DNA of 64,000 nucleotides, taken from contig CBDCXF010000002.1 of the NCBI GenBank assembly GCA_965223755.1, positions 186,001-250,000 on the forward strand. The letters run 5' to 3'. Below are positions 8,849-16,439 of the stretch, in pieces (within the stretch, counting starts at the first letter, position 1; every line of letters begins with the position of its first letter). Below the pieces are notes generated by a model. It saw nothing but the letters and a program-made list of their open reading frames with translations. It did not search any database and had not been told where the DNA came from. Position numbers and translations under genes: made by a program. This DNA comes from CBDCXF01 sp965223755 (GTDB taxonomy: Bacteria > Acidobacteriota > Thermoanaerobaculia > Multivoradales > JAHEKO01).

Positions 8849-10791
8849 ATCCAAGCAGCCGGTCACTCACCGCCACAATTTGTCTGCTCGTCGCCGGCTT
8901 GTTGCTGGCCGGCTCCTTTTCGAATCGCGCAAAAGCCGCGGCGCAGTCTGACCCCCACGAGGCTGCGGTGGCGGCGATGATCGACGGCCCTTCCGGCGAG
9001 ATCGCGGTGGAAGTGGCCTTCGAGGAGACGAACCCAGAGGCCGTCGAGGTCCTGATTCGCGCGTCTGAGGTGCGGGCAATGGACTCGACAGCTCTGCGGC
9101 TGACCGCCTGCTTTGCCTTTGTCGACCATCCCGATCGGTGTTTTGACTCAGCCGGCACCGGTCAAACCATCGGCCGCCAGATTTGGGCGGTGCGCCTGCT
9201 CGCCGACCTGCCGGACGATCCGGTCGCGGTCGGCGTGCTGGTGCGAGAAACAGGGCCGGACGGAGTTGAGCGCTTCGGTAGCGGGTCGGCGGATGTGAGC
9301 GCTGACGAGACACTTCGGATCTATCTTCCAGAGATTCTCGACCTGCGCCCGACGCCAACCCAACCGGTCGCTGCAAGCTCTACTCGCAGCCAAACCCTGC
9401 GCCTGGTTGCACCGCCTGATGCGATCTTGCGGGGCCAACAGACCTTCCGTGTTCTGGTCAGCGATCCCAGAGTCGTTGCCGTGCTCTTCGAACTGAACGG
9501 TCTCGGAGTCGACGTCGATCGCCGCGCTCCGTTCTCGGCGCGAATCGACCTCGGACCGGACGGCGGGCAACAGAGAATCACGGCACGGGGTTTGGGCACC
9601 AATGGTATCGAGATCGGCAGCGACGTCGTGGACATCAACGTCCGCCGCCAACGCGACCGCGTCCGCCTGGCCGCTGTCGGTGGCGCCGATGACCGTCTGG
9701 ATGTGGAAGCGCAAATCACTGTGGCCCCGGGGCGAAGCGTCGAACAAGTGGTTTTTTCGTTCCGCGACCAAGAAGTTGCCGTCGATTCCGATGCGCCGTT
9801 TCGCGCCTCGATCGCCATCGGCACCCCACAACCGAGTGACTACATTCAAGCCGTCGCTCACCTCGACAACGGCGACACCATTGAAGACGTGCTCCTGCTC
9901 TCCGGCGGGTCGACGGGAGAGCAGATCGAGGTTTATTTGACCGAGATCTTCGTCGTCGCGACAAACGGCGATCAGGAGTTAATCGAAGACCTAGAGGCTG
10001 GTGAGATCGCCCTTTCAGTTGGCCGGCGAGCGCAAGCAATCGAACGTTTCGCGCGGGCCGACGAACTGCCGATCACAGTCGGGCTGGTCATTGACACCTC
10101 CACCAGTATGTTCCCCCTCATTCCCGACACGCAGGCAGCGGCGGGACGTTTTCTGAGTGGTGTTCTTCGCCCAGGGGATCGCGCGTTCATCGTCGACTTC
10201 GCGACTGTACCCAGATTGGCGCACGCGGTTAGCGAAGATCAGCGCAGCCTGATCAACAGACTCGCAGTGCTCAACGCCGATGGCTTTACGGCGCTGTTTG
10301 ATTCGATTGTCTATTCGACTCTGGAGTTTCCGTCCGATGGGCGACGCCGTGCGCTGATCGTGCTCACCGATGGCGACGACTACAAAAGCAAGTTCGGACC
10401 CGGCAACGCAATCGAGCATGCCCTCGCCGCCGGATCGCCGGTCTACATCATCTCGCTCGCCGGTATTCAGCTCGGCAGCCATCCCTACATGCAGTTCAAG
10501 GACGCGGGAAGCGGGGTGCAGAAGATCGAGCCTCCTCGCAAGCGAGACCTCGAGTTGGTCGCCGACGCCACCGGCGGCCGGGTCTTCTACCTCACCGACC
10601 GCTCCGAATTGCAGGCCACCTACGACCAGATCCTCAAAGAACTCACCCATCAGTATCTGGTGACGTTTTCGACCCCCATAGAACTGACCGAAGAGGAACG
10701 CCAGCGTATCCGAGTCGAACCTGCTGCGCGCAACCAGCGGGCCAAGAGCCTCCGACTTCGCTTTACGGTGGGACGACCTGAGTCCCGATGA
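8845..10791 (+). CDS. Secreted VWA-domain protein (VWFA-related), second of three
   Basis: A 648-residue exported protein starting at GTG 8845, inside the stop codon of the preceding gene. The signal peptide is SLTATICLLVAGLLLAG with cleavage near KAAAQ. Two Ig-like beta segments occupy about 190-400. The VWA domain has MIDAS DTSTS at about 417-421, a conserved FTALFDS turn and LTDGDD. The end FTVGRPE matches the end of the third paralogue, so the two are recent relatives. Transcription and translation are probably coupled with the flanking paralogues. Ligand and partner are unknown. Confidence 0.85.
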   Translation: MNPSSRSLTATICLLVAGLLLAGSFSNRAKAAAQSDPHEAAVAAMIDGPSGEIAVEVAFEETNPEAVEVLIRASEVRAMDSTALRLTACFAFVDHPDRCFDSAGTGQTIGRQIWAVRLLADLPDDPVAVGVLVRETGPDGVERFGSGSADVSADETLRIYLPEILDLRPTPTQPVAASSTRSQTLRLVAPPDAILRGQQTFRVLVSDPRVVAVLFELNGLGVDVDRRAPFSARIDLGPDGGQQRITARGLGTNGIEIGSDVVDINVRRQRDRVRLAAVGGADDRLDVEAQITVAPGRSVEQVVFSFRDQEVAVDSDAPFRASIAIGTPQPSDYIQAVAHLDNGDTIEDVLLLSGGSTGEQIEVYLTEIFVVATNGDQELIEDLEAGEIALSVGRRAQAIERFARADELPITVGLVIDTSTSMFPLIPDTQAAAGRFLSGVLRPGDRAFIVDFATVPRLAHAVSEDQRSLINRLAVLNADGFTALFDSIVYSTLEFPSDGRRRALIVLTDGDDYKSKFGPGNAIEHALAAGSPVYIISLAGIQLGSHPYMQFKDAGSGVQKIEPPRKRDLELVADATGGRVFYLTDRSELQATYDQILKELTHQYLVTFSTPIELTEEERQRIRVEPAARNQRAKSLRLRFTVGRPESR

Positions 10792-12686
10792 GCGATCGCC
10801 CCATAGGACGACTGCTGCTGTGCGTTGGACTGAGTTTCACTTTCAGCGGAAACGTCACCCTCTTTGCCGCCCAACAGCAATCCTGTCCAGGCGAGGACCC
10901 AAACGGCCCAATACGGCTAGAACAAGCAGCGGCGGCTACTACTGGGTCGGGGCCCGGAGCCAACCGTCTGCGTATCGATCCCATCGACTTCACACCCCCC
11001 CTCCTTGAGTTCAAGGTCGAAGCAGACGGACTCTCAAGAGTCGGGTTCCGAGACGCGGTCCTCACGATCTGCTTTCGCCTCCAATCGGTCACCGACCTCT
11101 GTCGCGAGTTCCTTGGCGGCGATCTCCCCAAACCTAACGGTAACGGCGAGTGGGCGATGCGCATTGGCCAGCAACTTCCCTACCAGCCACTCGCCGCCGG
11201 TGTCGTGCTGACTACTCCCGGCTACGCGATCAGTGGAGTCGCCTACTCTTCGCCTCAAGCGCGGCAAGCCGTTATCGAGGGAACATGGGAAGAGCCAGAT
11301 GAACCGATGCCGAGCGTCCGCATCGTGCCACCACAGATTGAAGGCAAGCGAAAGCGTAAGGTCGCCGTGCTCACCACCAGCCCCCGGATCCGTGAGGTGG
11401 TATTTGAAGTCGACGGTCAGCGCATGGCCGTCGACGAAGAAGCCCCTTTCTCAGCCCGAATCGCTCTACCCGACGCCACCGCGAACCCTAGGCTGGTGGC
11501 GATCGGCTATGACTGCTGGGGCGTCGAACTGGCTCGTGACGAACTGGCGCAATCGCCAACCGCACCACCACAAAACCGGAACATGCAGCTACACCTGAAA
11601 GGAATCGACAGTGGGTCTGTCAGCCTTGAGGCCTCGTTCGACCTACCCGAATCGGCGCAGGTTGAGCGTGTCGACTTCACATTCAGGAACCGCCGTACAC
11701 AACTCCACGAAGCTCCGTACGCTCTCGATCTTGGAAGCGTACCGCTGGAACCCAGTGATTTCGTCGCAGTGCGAGCCCGTCTGAGTGATGGCACAACCCT
11801 CGAAGATGCGTGGCTGGCGGGCGCGGGCGAAAGCATCGCCGTAACCTTGACCGAGCTATTCGTGGTCGCGGAAGAAGGCAAAGGCAGACTGGCAACCGAG
11901 TTAGCAGCAAAAGACCTTCAACTAACTCTAGGACGCCGGCGCGTGCCGATCGAAGAGATGATCGACGCAAGTGAATTGCCGCTGACCGTTGGCTTGCTGC
12001 TTGACCTATCAGCAAGTATGGGCGACCTTATGGACGACGTTCGTCAAGCCGCAACAGGATTTCTGGCTTCCGTGTTGCGAGACCAAGACACGACTTTTGC
12101 GATTCAATTTGCAAGCCACCCGCAAGTCATACACGATCTCACCTCAACCCACCTCGACCTCACCCAGGACCTCGCCCGTGCGCGCGCGGGAGGTGCGACC
12201 GCGTTGTACGATGCCCTGGTCTATTCAACCTTGGTATTTCCCGCCGACGGCCGGCGCAGAGCGGTAGTCGTCGTGACCGACGGGCGCGACAATTCCAGTC
12301 TCTTCAGCCGCGCCCAAACGGTCCAACACTTGAGGCAAGCAGGGGTCGTCGTCTACATCATTTCGCTGTCCGATACCGAGGGCTCCTTGCAGGCCGGCTT
12401 GACCTCAGCCTCGGACATGGAGGGCATCGCACAACAACGCGCCGAGCTACACAGCCTCGCGCAAGCGACCGGCGGTCGGGTCTTTCAGCTTCGCGATCCC
12501 CGCAAACTTGACACCGCCTACCAGCGAATTCGGGACGAACTCACCGCCCAATTGCTCATTACCTTCTCCACTTCTCACCGACTGAGCGCAAAAGAGCGCG
12601 GCCAGATCCGTCTGGAACCGGTGGCGGGCAAAGCTCCGAGGGGCTTGCGCCTGCGCTTCACGGTCGGGCGGCCGGCCGAAAACTAG
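10788..12686 (+). CDS. Secreted VWA-domain protein (VWFA-related), third of three
   Basis: A 632-residue exported protein whose ATG overlaps the preceding stop by 4 bases (ATGA). The signal peptide LLLCVGLSFTFSGNVTLFAAQ is followed by Ig-like segments. The VWA domain has MIDAS DLSAS at about 406-410, GGATALYDALVYSTL and VTDGRDN. The last residues RLRFTVGRPAEN nearly repeat the end of the second paralogue. All three proteins keep complete MIDAS triads, so all may bind metal. The simplest reading is a duplicated family whose products act together at the cell surface; this is inference. Confidence 0.85.
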   Translation: MSDRPIGRLLLCVGLSFTFSGNVTLFAAQQQSCPGEDPNGPIRLEQAAAATTGSGPGANRLRIDPIDFTPPLLEFKVEADGLSRVGFRDAVLTICFRLQSVTDLCREFLGGDLPKPNGNGEWAMRIGQQLPYQPLAAGVVLTTPGYAISGVAYSSPQARQAVIEGTWEEPDEPMPSVRIVPPQIEGKRKRKVAVLTTSPRIREVVFEVDGQRMAVDEEAPFSARIALPDATANPRLVAIGYDCWGVELARDELAQSPTAPPQNRNMQLHLKGIDSGSVSLEASFDLPESAQVERVDFTFRNRRTQLHEAPYALDLGSVPLEPSDFVAVRARLSDGTTLEDAWLAGAGESIAVTLTELFVVAEEGKGRLATELAAKDLQLTLGRRRVPIEEMIDASELPLTVGLLLDLSASMGDLMDDVRQAATGFLASVLRDQDTTFAIQFASHPQVIHDLTSTHLDLTQDLARARAGGATALYDALVYSTLVFPADGRRRAVVVVTDGRDNSSLFSRAQTVQHLRQAGVVVYIISLSDTEGSLQAGLTSASDMEGIAQQRAELHSLAQATGGRVFQLRDPRKLDTAYQRIRDELTAQLLITFSTSHRLSAKERGQIRLEPVAGKAPRGLRLRFTVGRPAEN

Positions 12687-12770
12687 CTCCGAGAAATCTG
12701 TTTGATCGAGACGGGAGGCGGGGCTACGATGGACTACGCTAGTCGGAGTTGAGATGTATAGGAGGAACCC

Positions 12771-13589
12771 ATGAACCGCAACAAAAACCAAGCCCGGCCG
12801 ACAGCGAGCCTGGTCTTCGTTTTCCTGACCCTTGCCGTTTTGACGCCTTTGTCTTCCGCTGGCGCGCAGACCTGCACTTCCGACTGGGCCCGACCCTTTG
12901 TTTGCTCGGTCAGAGTAGGAGTGGGAGCTCCGGGAGAACGACTGCGCGAAATCCGAGCCGACGACCGCCTTTCGATTCCAGCACGAGGCTCGCTCAATCT
13001 TGTCGTCCAGGGGCTCGATCAGTTCGGCCGTTCGTTCCCCTCCGACCGTATGCGGCCTGGCCTTAGCGGCGACAGCGGTTGTTCCGAACTGGTCACCTGG
13101 GAGACGCAGGGGGACACCGGGTACGAATTGGTAGCTGGCTCTCGGCGCGGTTCCTGCCGTCTTCTGCTTTGGATTCCTGGCAATCTGAACCTCGAGTGGG
13201 TCCTCAACGTAGAAGTCATTTCGGCGGTTGCAGATGGGTACACACGGTCTCAGGCAGAAACGATGATGACTTTTCTGTACCGGGGCATCCTGGGCCGGGA
13301 TCCGGATCCGTCCGGCTTGCAGAACCAAGTCGCTGAGATCTTGCGCGGGCGATTGCGAGACGTCGTCGTGGGTATGTATGCAAGCAGCGAGTTTCTAACT
13401 CGGCGAAATCATCTGACCCCGATCGAACAACTTGACCAGCTCTACCAGGCATTGCTGGGACGCGAAGTCGACTCCTCCGCCGTGCGTACCTATCTGAGCG
13501 AGATGGAGCGCGGGCGGTATCCCGATGTTGCGCTTCACCTCCTCAGCTCATCCGAGTTTGAAGATCGCCTCCTTGACGCAGTCAATTAG
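12771..13589 (+). CDS. Secreted DUF4214 domain protein
   Basis: A 272-residue exported protein. A strong AGGAGG precedes the ATG, and a signal peptide ends near SSAGAQT. Residues about 30-150 form a Cys-containing beta-rich region (four cysteines, likely disulfides). Residues about 160-270 contain two copies of the helical DUF4214 pattern, LYRGILGRDPDPSGL and LYQALLGREVDSSAV, each followed by an SSEF motif. DUF4214 repeats occur in bacterial surface and S-layer-associated proteins. The gene lies 84 bases after the VWA operon on the same strand, so a shared surface function is possible but unproven. Confidence 0.8.
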   Translation: MNRNKNQARPTASLVFVFLTLAVLTPLSSAGAQTCTSDWARPFVCSVRVGVGAPGERLREIRADDRLSIPARGSLNLVVQGLDQFGRSFPSDRMRPGLSGDSGCSELVTWETQGDTGYELVAGSRRGSCRLLLWIPGNLNLEWVLNVEVISAVADGYTRSQAETMMTFLYRGILGRDPDPSGLQNQVAEILRGRLRDVVVGMYASSEFLTRRNHLTPIEQLDQLYQALLGREVDSSAVRTYLSEMERGRYPDVALHLLSSSEFEDRLLDAVN

Positions 13590-13607
13590 ACCGGAGAACC
13601 GAATTTC

Positions 13608-14771
13608 ATGACCGACTACAGCAAGCGCTACCAGACTCTCGCCACCAACGCGGTTCACGCCGGACGGCCGCATCCTCCGGTGGAAGATGCGGTAACGACG
13701 CCCATCTTCCAGTCGTCCAACTATTTGATGGCGGACGAAACCGACTATGAAGAGGTCCGCTACGCACGCCTCAACAATTCGCCGAACCATCACGCCTTAC
13801 ACGGCCGTCTGGCGGCGCTTGAAAACGGCGATGCAGCTCTGGTGGCAGCGAGTGGGATGGCGGCTATCTCTGCAACCTTGTTGTCGCTGTTGAGCCAAGG
13901 AGACCACGTTCTTACCCAGTCCAACCTCTATGGCGGCACCCAGACGTTCATCGAGCACGATCTTCCGCGCTGGGGAATCCAGCACACGGCGGTGGATATG
14001 GCCCAGCCCGCCAGTTGGGACGAGGCCGTGCGGCCGAGCACCAAAATTTTCTACTTCGAGGCGATCTCCAACCCACTGGTGGAAGTCGGCGATCTGGAAG
14101 CGGCCGTCCATTTCGCCAATCAGCACGATCTCACCACAGTCATCGACAACACCTTCGCCACGCCGGTCAACTTTCGCCCGCTCGATATCGGCGTCGACAT
14201 CGTGCTCCACAGTGCCACCAAGTACCTCAACGGCCACAGCGATATTGTCGCCGGCGCCGTCATCGGCAGCGAAGAACTGGTCGCCGGAGTCAACTCCAGT
14301 CTGGTGCATCTGGGTGGTTCTCTCGACCCACACGCCGCCTTTCTCCTCGATCGCGGAGTCAAGACACTCGAAGTCCGGGTCGAGAAGCAAAACAAGAATG
14401 CCCTCCATCTCGCCGAGTTTCTCGCCGGCCACGATCAGGTTCGTTCTGTCCGCTATCCAGGACTGCCTTCCGATCCCGGACATGAACGCGCGCGGCGCTG
14501 GTTCAGCGGTTTCGGAGGCATGCTCTCGTTCTATGCCGCGGACGCCGCGCGGGCCAAGTCGTTCCTCGACCGGGTGAGGATTCCGCTCCATGCCGCCAGC
14601 CTGGGTGGAATCGAGACTCTGGTCGTGCAGCCATCGCGCAGCTCGCATCTGGGCATGGCCGAAGCGGACCGTGAGCGTTTGGGAATCACCGACGACCTAG
14701 TCCGAGTCTCGGTGGGGATCGAGGATGTAGGAGAGTTGATCGAAGACTTCGATCGTGCGCTAGCTCCTTAG
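13608..14771 (+). CDS. Cys/Met metabolism PLP-dependent enzyme (cystathionine gamma-synthase/lyase type)
   Basis: A complete 387-residue fold-type I PLP enzyme of the trans-sulfuration family. The PLP lysine is Lys205 in SATKYLNGHSD; the cofactor-contact residues include YARLNNSPN near the start and EAISNPLVEVGD. Members make or cleave cystathionine, or eliminate thiol from methionine or O-acyl-homoserine. The sequence does not decide between MetB, MetC and methionine gamma-lyase, so no symbol is given. A GGAG stretch precedes the ATG. The TAG stop lies inside a short palindrome shared with the convergent next gene. Confidence 0.9.
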   Translation: MTDYSKRYQTLATNAVHAGRPHPPVEDAVTTPIFQSSNYLMADETDYEEVRYARLNNSPNHHALHGRLAALENGDAALVAASGMAAISATLLSLLSQGDHVLTQSNLYGGTQTFIEHDLPRWGIQHTAVDMAQPASWDEAVRPSTKIFYFEAISNPLVEVGDLEAAVHFANQHDLTTVIDNTFATPVNFRPLDIGVDIVLHSATKYLNGHSDIVAGAVIGSEELVAGVNSSLVHLGGSLDPHAAFLLDRGVKTLEVRVEKQNKNALHLAEFLAGHDQVRSVRYPGLPSDPGHERARRWFSGFGGMLSFYAADAARAKSFLDRVRIPLHAASLGGIETLVVQPSRSSHLGMAEADRERLGITDDLVRVSVGIEDVGELIEDFDRALAP

Positions 14772-14782
14772 ACTGCTAAGGA
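14765..14782. terminator. Hairpin spanning two convergent stop codons
   Basis: TCCTTAG-ACTG-CTAAGGA is a perfect 7-bp stem with a 4-base loop. It carries the TAG stops of both convergent genes. No T-run follows on either strand, so factor-independent termination is doubtful. Confidence 0.35.
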
Positions 14783-15132
14783 AAGAACCGACGGTTGGCT
14801 GAGAACAGCCGATATCCCCAGGAAGCGACCTGCGACACCACCGGTAACCCGAGCAACCAACCAGTGGCCTTTCGGTTGCTGCTCAGTTGCAGCTCCCGGA
14901 TTGCGTTGATTCCACCCACGGTCGTTTCTTCCTCTGGATCGTAGACAAGCATCTGGCGATCGATGCCTTCGTCGACCATCTTCTGAGCGAGCTCACCCTC
15001 CAGATCCTGGAAAGCGACAATGCAGTGGGGCGTCTCCCACTCGCGCTCGTCCAACTTGGTGGCGACACGGGTGCAAACAGGACATTCGCCGTCGTAGACG
15101 ACGAGACGTTCGTTTTTGTCGGCGTTATTCAT
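14776..15132 (-). CDS. DCC-family thiol-disulfide oxidoreductase-like protein (DUF393)
   Basis: A 118-residue protein starting at ATG 15132, where the DUF393 domain begins. The diagnostic DGECPVC carries two cysteines in a CxxC arrangement near the N-terminus, and the later YDPEEETTVGG is typical of the family. Upstream in-frame sequence is low-complexity Gly/Arg/Ser and is probably not translated. DCC proteins resemble thioredoxin-fold oxidoreductases, but the partner is unknown. The peroxiredoxin gene lies 29 bases upstream on the same strand, so the two thiol proteins may be co-transcribed. Confidence 0.85.
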   Translation of the reverse strand: MNNADKNERLVVYDGECPVCTRVATKLDEREWETPHCIVAFQDLEGELAQKMVDEGIDRQMLVYDPEEETTVGGINAIRELQLSSNRKATGWLLGLPVVSQVASWGYRLFSANRRFFP

Positions 15133-15161
15133 GGAACTACTTCTCGCGCGCGATCCCGCGC

Positions 15162-15626
15162 CTAGCCAGTCAACAACGCCAGGACGCGTGCCGGATGATC
15201 CGCCGCCTTGCCGACCCGCTTCCAGTGCTTCTTGACCACCCCATCCGGCCCGACCCATGTGGTCGAACGGATGACGCCGATCTTCTTTTTGCCGTACATC
15301 ATCTTCTCGCCCCAGGCGCCGTAGGCCTCCATGACCTCTTTGTCCGGATCCGACAGCAGGGTAAATGGCAGTTCATGATTGGCGATGAACTTCTGGTGCG
15401 ACTCGCCGCCGTCGGGGGATACGCCCACCACTTCAGCTCCAGCGGTACGAATTTCGTCCCAGAGGTCGCGAAAGGCACAGGCCTCCTTGGTACACCCCGG
15501 CGTTTCATCTCTGGGGTAGAAATAGAGGATCAAGTCACGACCGCGGAAGTCGGACAGTGAGGTTTCTTTGCCGTCTTGGTCCTGGAGAGTCCAGTCAGGT
15601 GCGGGTTTTCCCTCGGTGATGGTCAG
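15162..15626 (-). CDS. bcp: Peroxiredoxin, Bcp/PrxQ type, probable CTG start
   Basis: A 154-residue thiol peroxidase that reduces hydroperoxides through a peroxidatic cysteine (Cys45) and a resolving cysteine four residues later (Cys50) in PGCTKEAC, as in Bcp/PrxQ. The domain starts at TITEGKPAPDW. I place the start at CTG 15626: it sits 5 bases after a perfect AAGGAGG (15632-15638) and gives the usual family length. The only standard start in frame is ATG at 15737, but the residues it would add (IPFLGIEELRRNKSATGRTKDL) match the C-terminal end of a nucleotidyltransferase, not a peroxiredoxin. Either the initiation codon is non-standard or the protein is now made as an N-terminal extension product. 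Confidence 0.85.
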   Translation of the reverse strand: MTITEGKPAPDWTLQDQDGKETSLSDFRGRDLILYFYPRDETPGCTKEACAFRDLWDEIRTAGAEVVGVSPDGGESHQKFIANHELPFTLLSDPDKEVMEAYGAWGEKMMYGKKKIGVIRSTTWVGPDGVVKKHWKRVGKAADHPARVLALLTG

Positions 15627-16103
15627 AGTCGCCTCCTTCTCAATGTCCTCTAGCAGTTGTATGTCAAGCAAGTCTTTGGTGCGCCCGGTGGCCGATTTGT
15701 TTCGGCGTAGTTCCTCTATGCCGAGAAAAGGAATCATAATCCCAGCAACCTGTACCTCGACTCAAGAATTCCACGCGTCTTCAAAGGGAACGCCGGGTAT
15801 CTCCGTCAGCAGACCGATGCGCCGCGGAGGTTGGCCGAGCTGGTAAACCTTTCCGGGAATCTCAAAGTCGGCCTGCTGAACTCCATGTCCTTCGATGGGC
15901 GCTCCGAACTCCCGCAATGCAGCGACGACAGCCGCTGCATTCTTGGACGTTGTCCGCACAAGGATGTCCAGATCTCCGGTTGCCCTGGGCACACCGTGTA
16001 CGGCCAACGCATGGGCTCCCACGACAATGTATTCCACACCTGAGCCGTTGAGAGCGATCAGTATGTCAAGGAAGTCCCGATTGAATCCGGAGGCGATCGT
16101 CAT
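15627..16103 (-). pseudogene. Nucleotidyltransferase (MNT-like), broken by an in-frame TGA
   Basis: The first 113 codons encode a minimal nucleotidyltransferase with YIVVGAHALAVHGVPRATGD-LDILV, holding the GG/S...DxD core of this fold. A TGA at 15762-15764 then stops the frame. The eight codons after it plus those from 15737 on (VEVQVAG, MIPFLGIEELRRNK, ATGRTKDL) continue the family sequence in the same frame. The simplest cause is a CGA-to-TGA nonsense change, since Arg is common at this position. No stop separates the remnant from the peroxiredoxin, so the original end of the gene is also lost. The gene overlaps its upstream partner by 4 bases. Such proteins are often toxin-antitoxin-like. 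Confidence 0.7.
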
Positions 16104-16336
16104 GCGTCAAACCGCACCACTCGTCCGGGGGATTCGCCACGGTCATACTGAGGAATCGGTCGACCAGACAAGGTCCACGATTGCCGGGCGAGTTCCCACA
16201 TCATCGCCAAACGTTCTGCCGGCGTGGTCGAGACGCGCAGGTTGGCACTCGGTTCGGCGCCCAGCGCGTGGGATCGCACCGGCCAGGTGCGGCGCTCCAG
16301 GGCACGAGCTTCGCGAGCACTGGCCGTTGATTCCAT
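16100..16336 (-). CDS. Small partner protein of the nucleotidyltransferase
   Basis: A 78-residue protein with the segment STTPAERLAMMWELARQSWTLSG. Small proteins of this kind are commonly encoded just upstream of MNT-like nucleotidyltransferases, and the 4-base ATGA overlap (16100-16103) shows coupling. Function is unknown; an antitoxin-like or structural partner role is inferred from position only. No Shine-Dalgarno precedes the ATG; a TAGAAT ends 6 bases before it. Confidence 0.7.
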   Translation of the reverse strand: MESTASAREARALERRTWPVRSHALGAEPSANLRVSTTPAERLAMMWELARQSWTLSGRPIPQYDRGESPGRVVRFDA

Positions 16337-16342
16337 CGCCCT

Positions 16343-16348
16343 ATTCTA
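16343..16348 (-). promoter_or_regulatory. -10 hexamer TAGAAT, candidate leaderless promoter
   Basis: TAGAAT on the minus strand ends exactly 6 bases before the ATG at 16336 of the small partner gene. No ribosome-binding site lies between them. Confidence 0.5.
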
Positions 16349-16439
16349 TCGTTATCTCAAGCAAACGATTGGCCAATCCGCAGACGGTTACAGGATGGTC
16401 CTAGACCGCCGTGACTCAGATGTTCTCGTCGGCTTCGCT

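Noticed and set aside
15759..15767. TGA in the nucleotidyltransferase read as selenocysteine, since SelB is present
   Set aside because: The family usually has Arg here, not Cys, and no convincing SECIS-like hairpin is visible right after the TGA. A CGA-to-TGA nonsense change explains it better.
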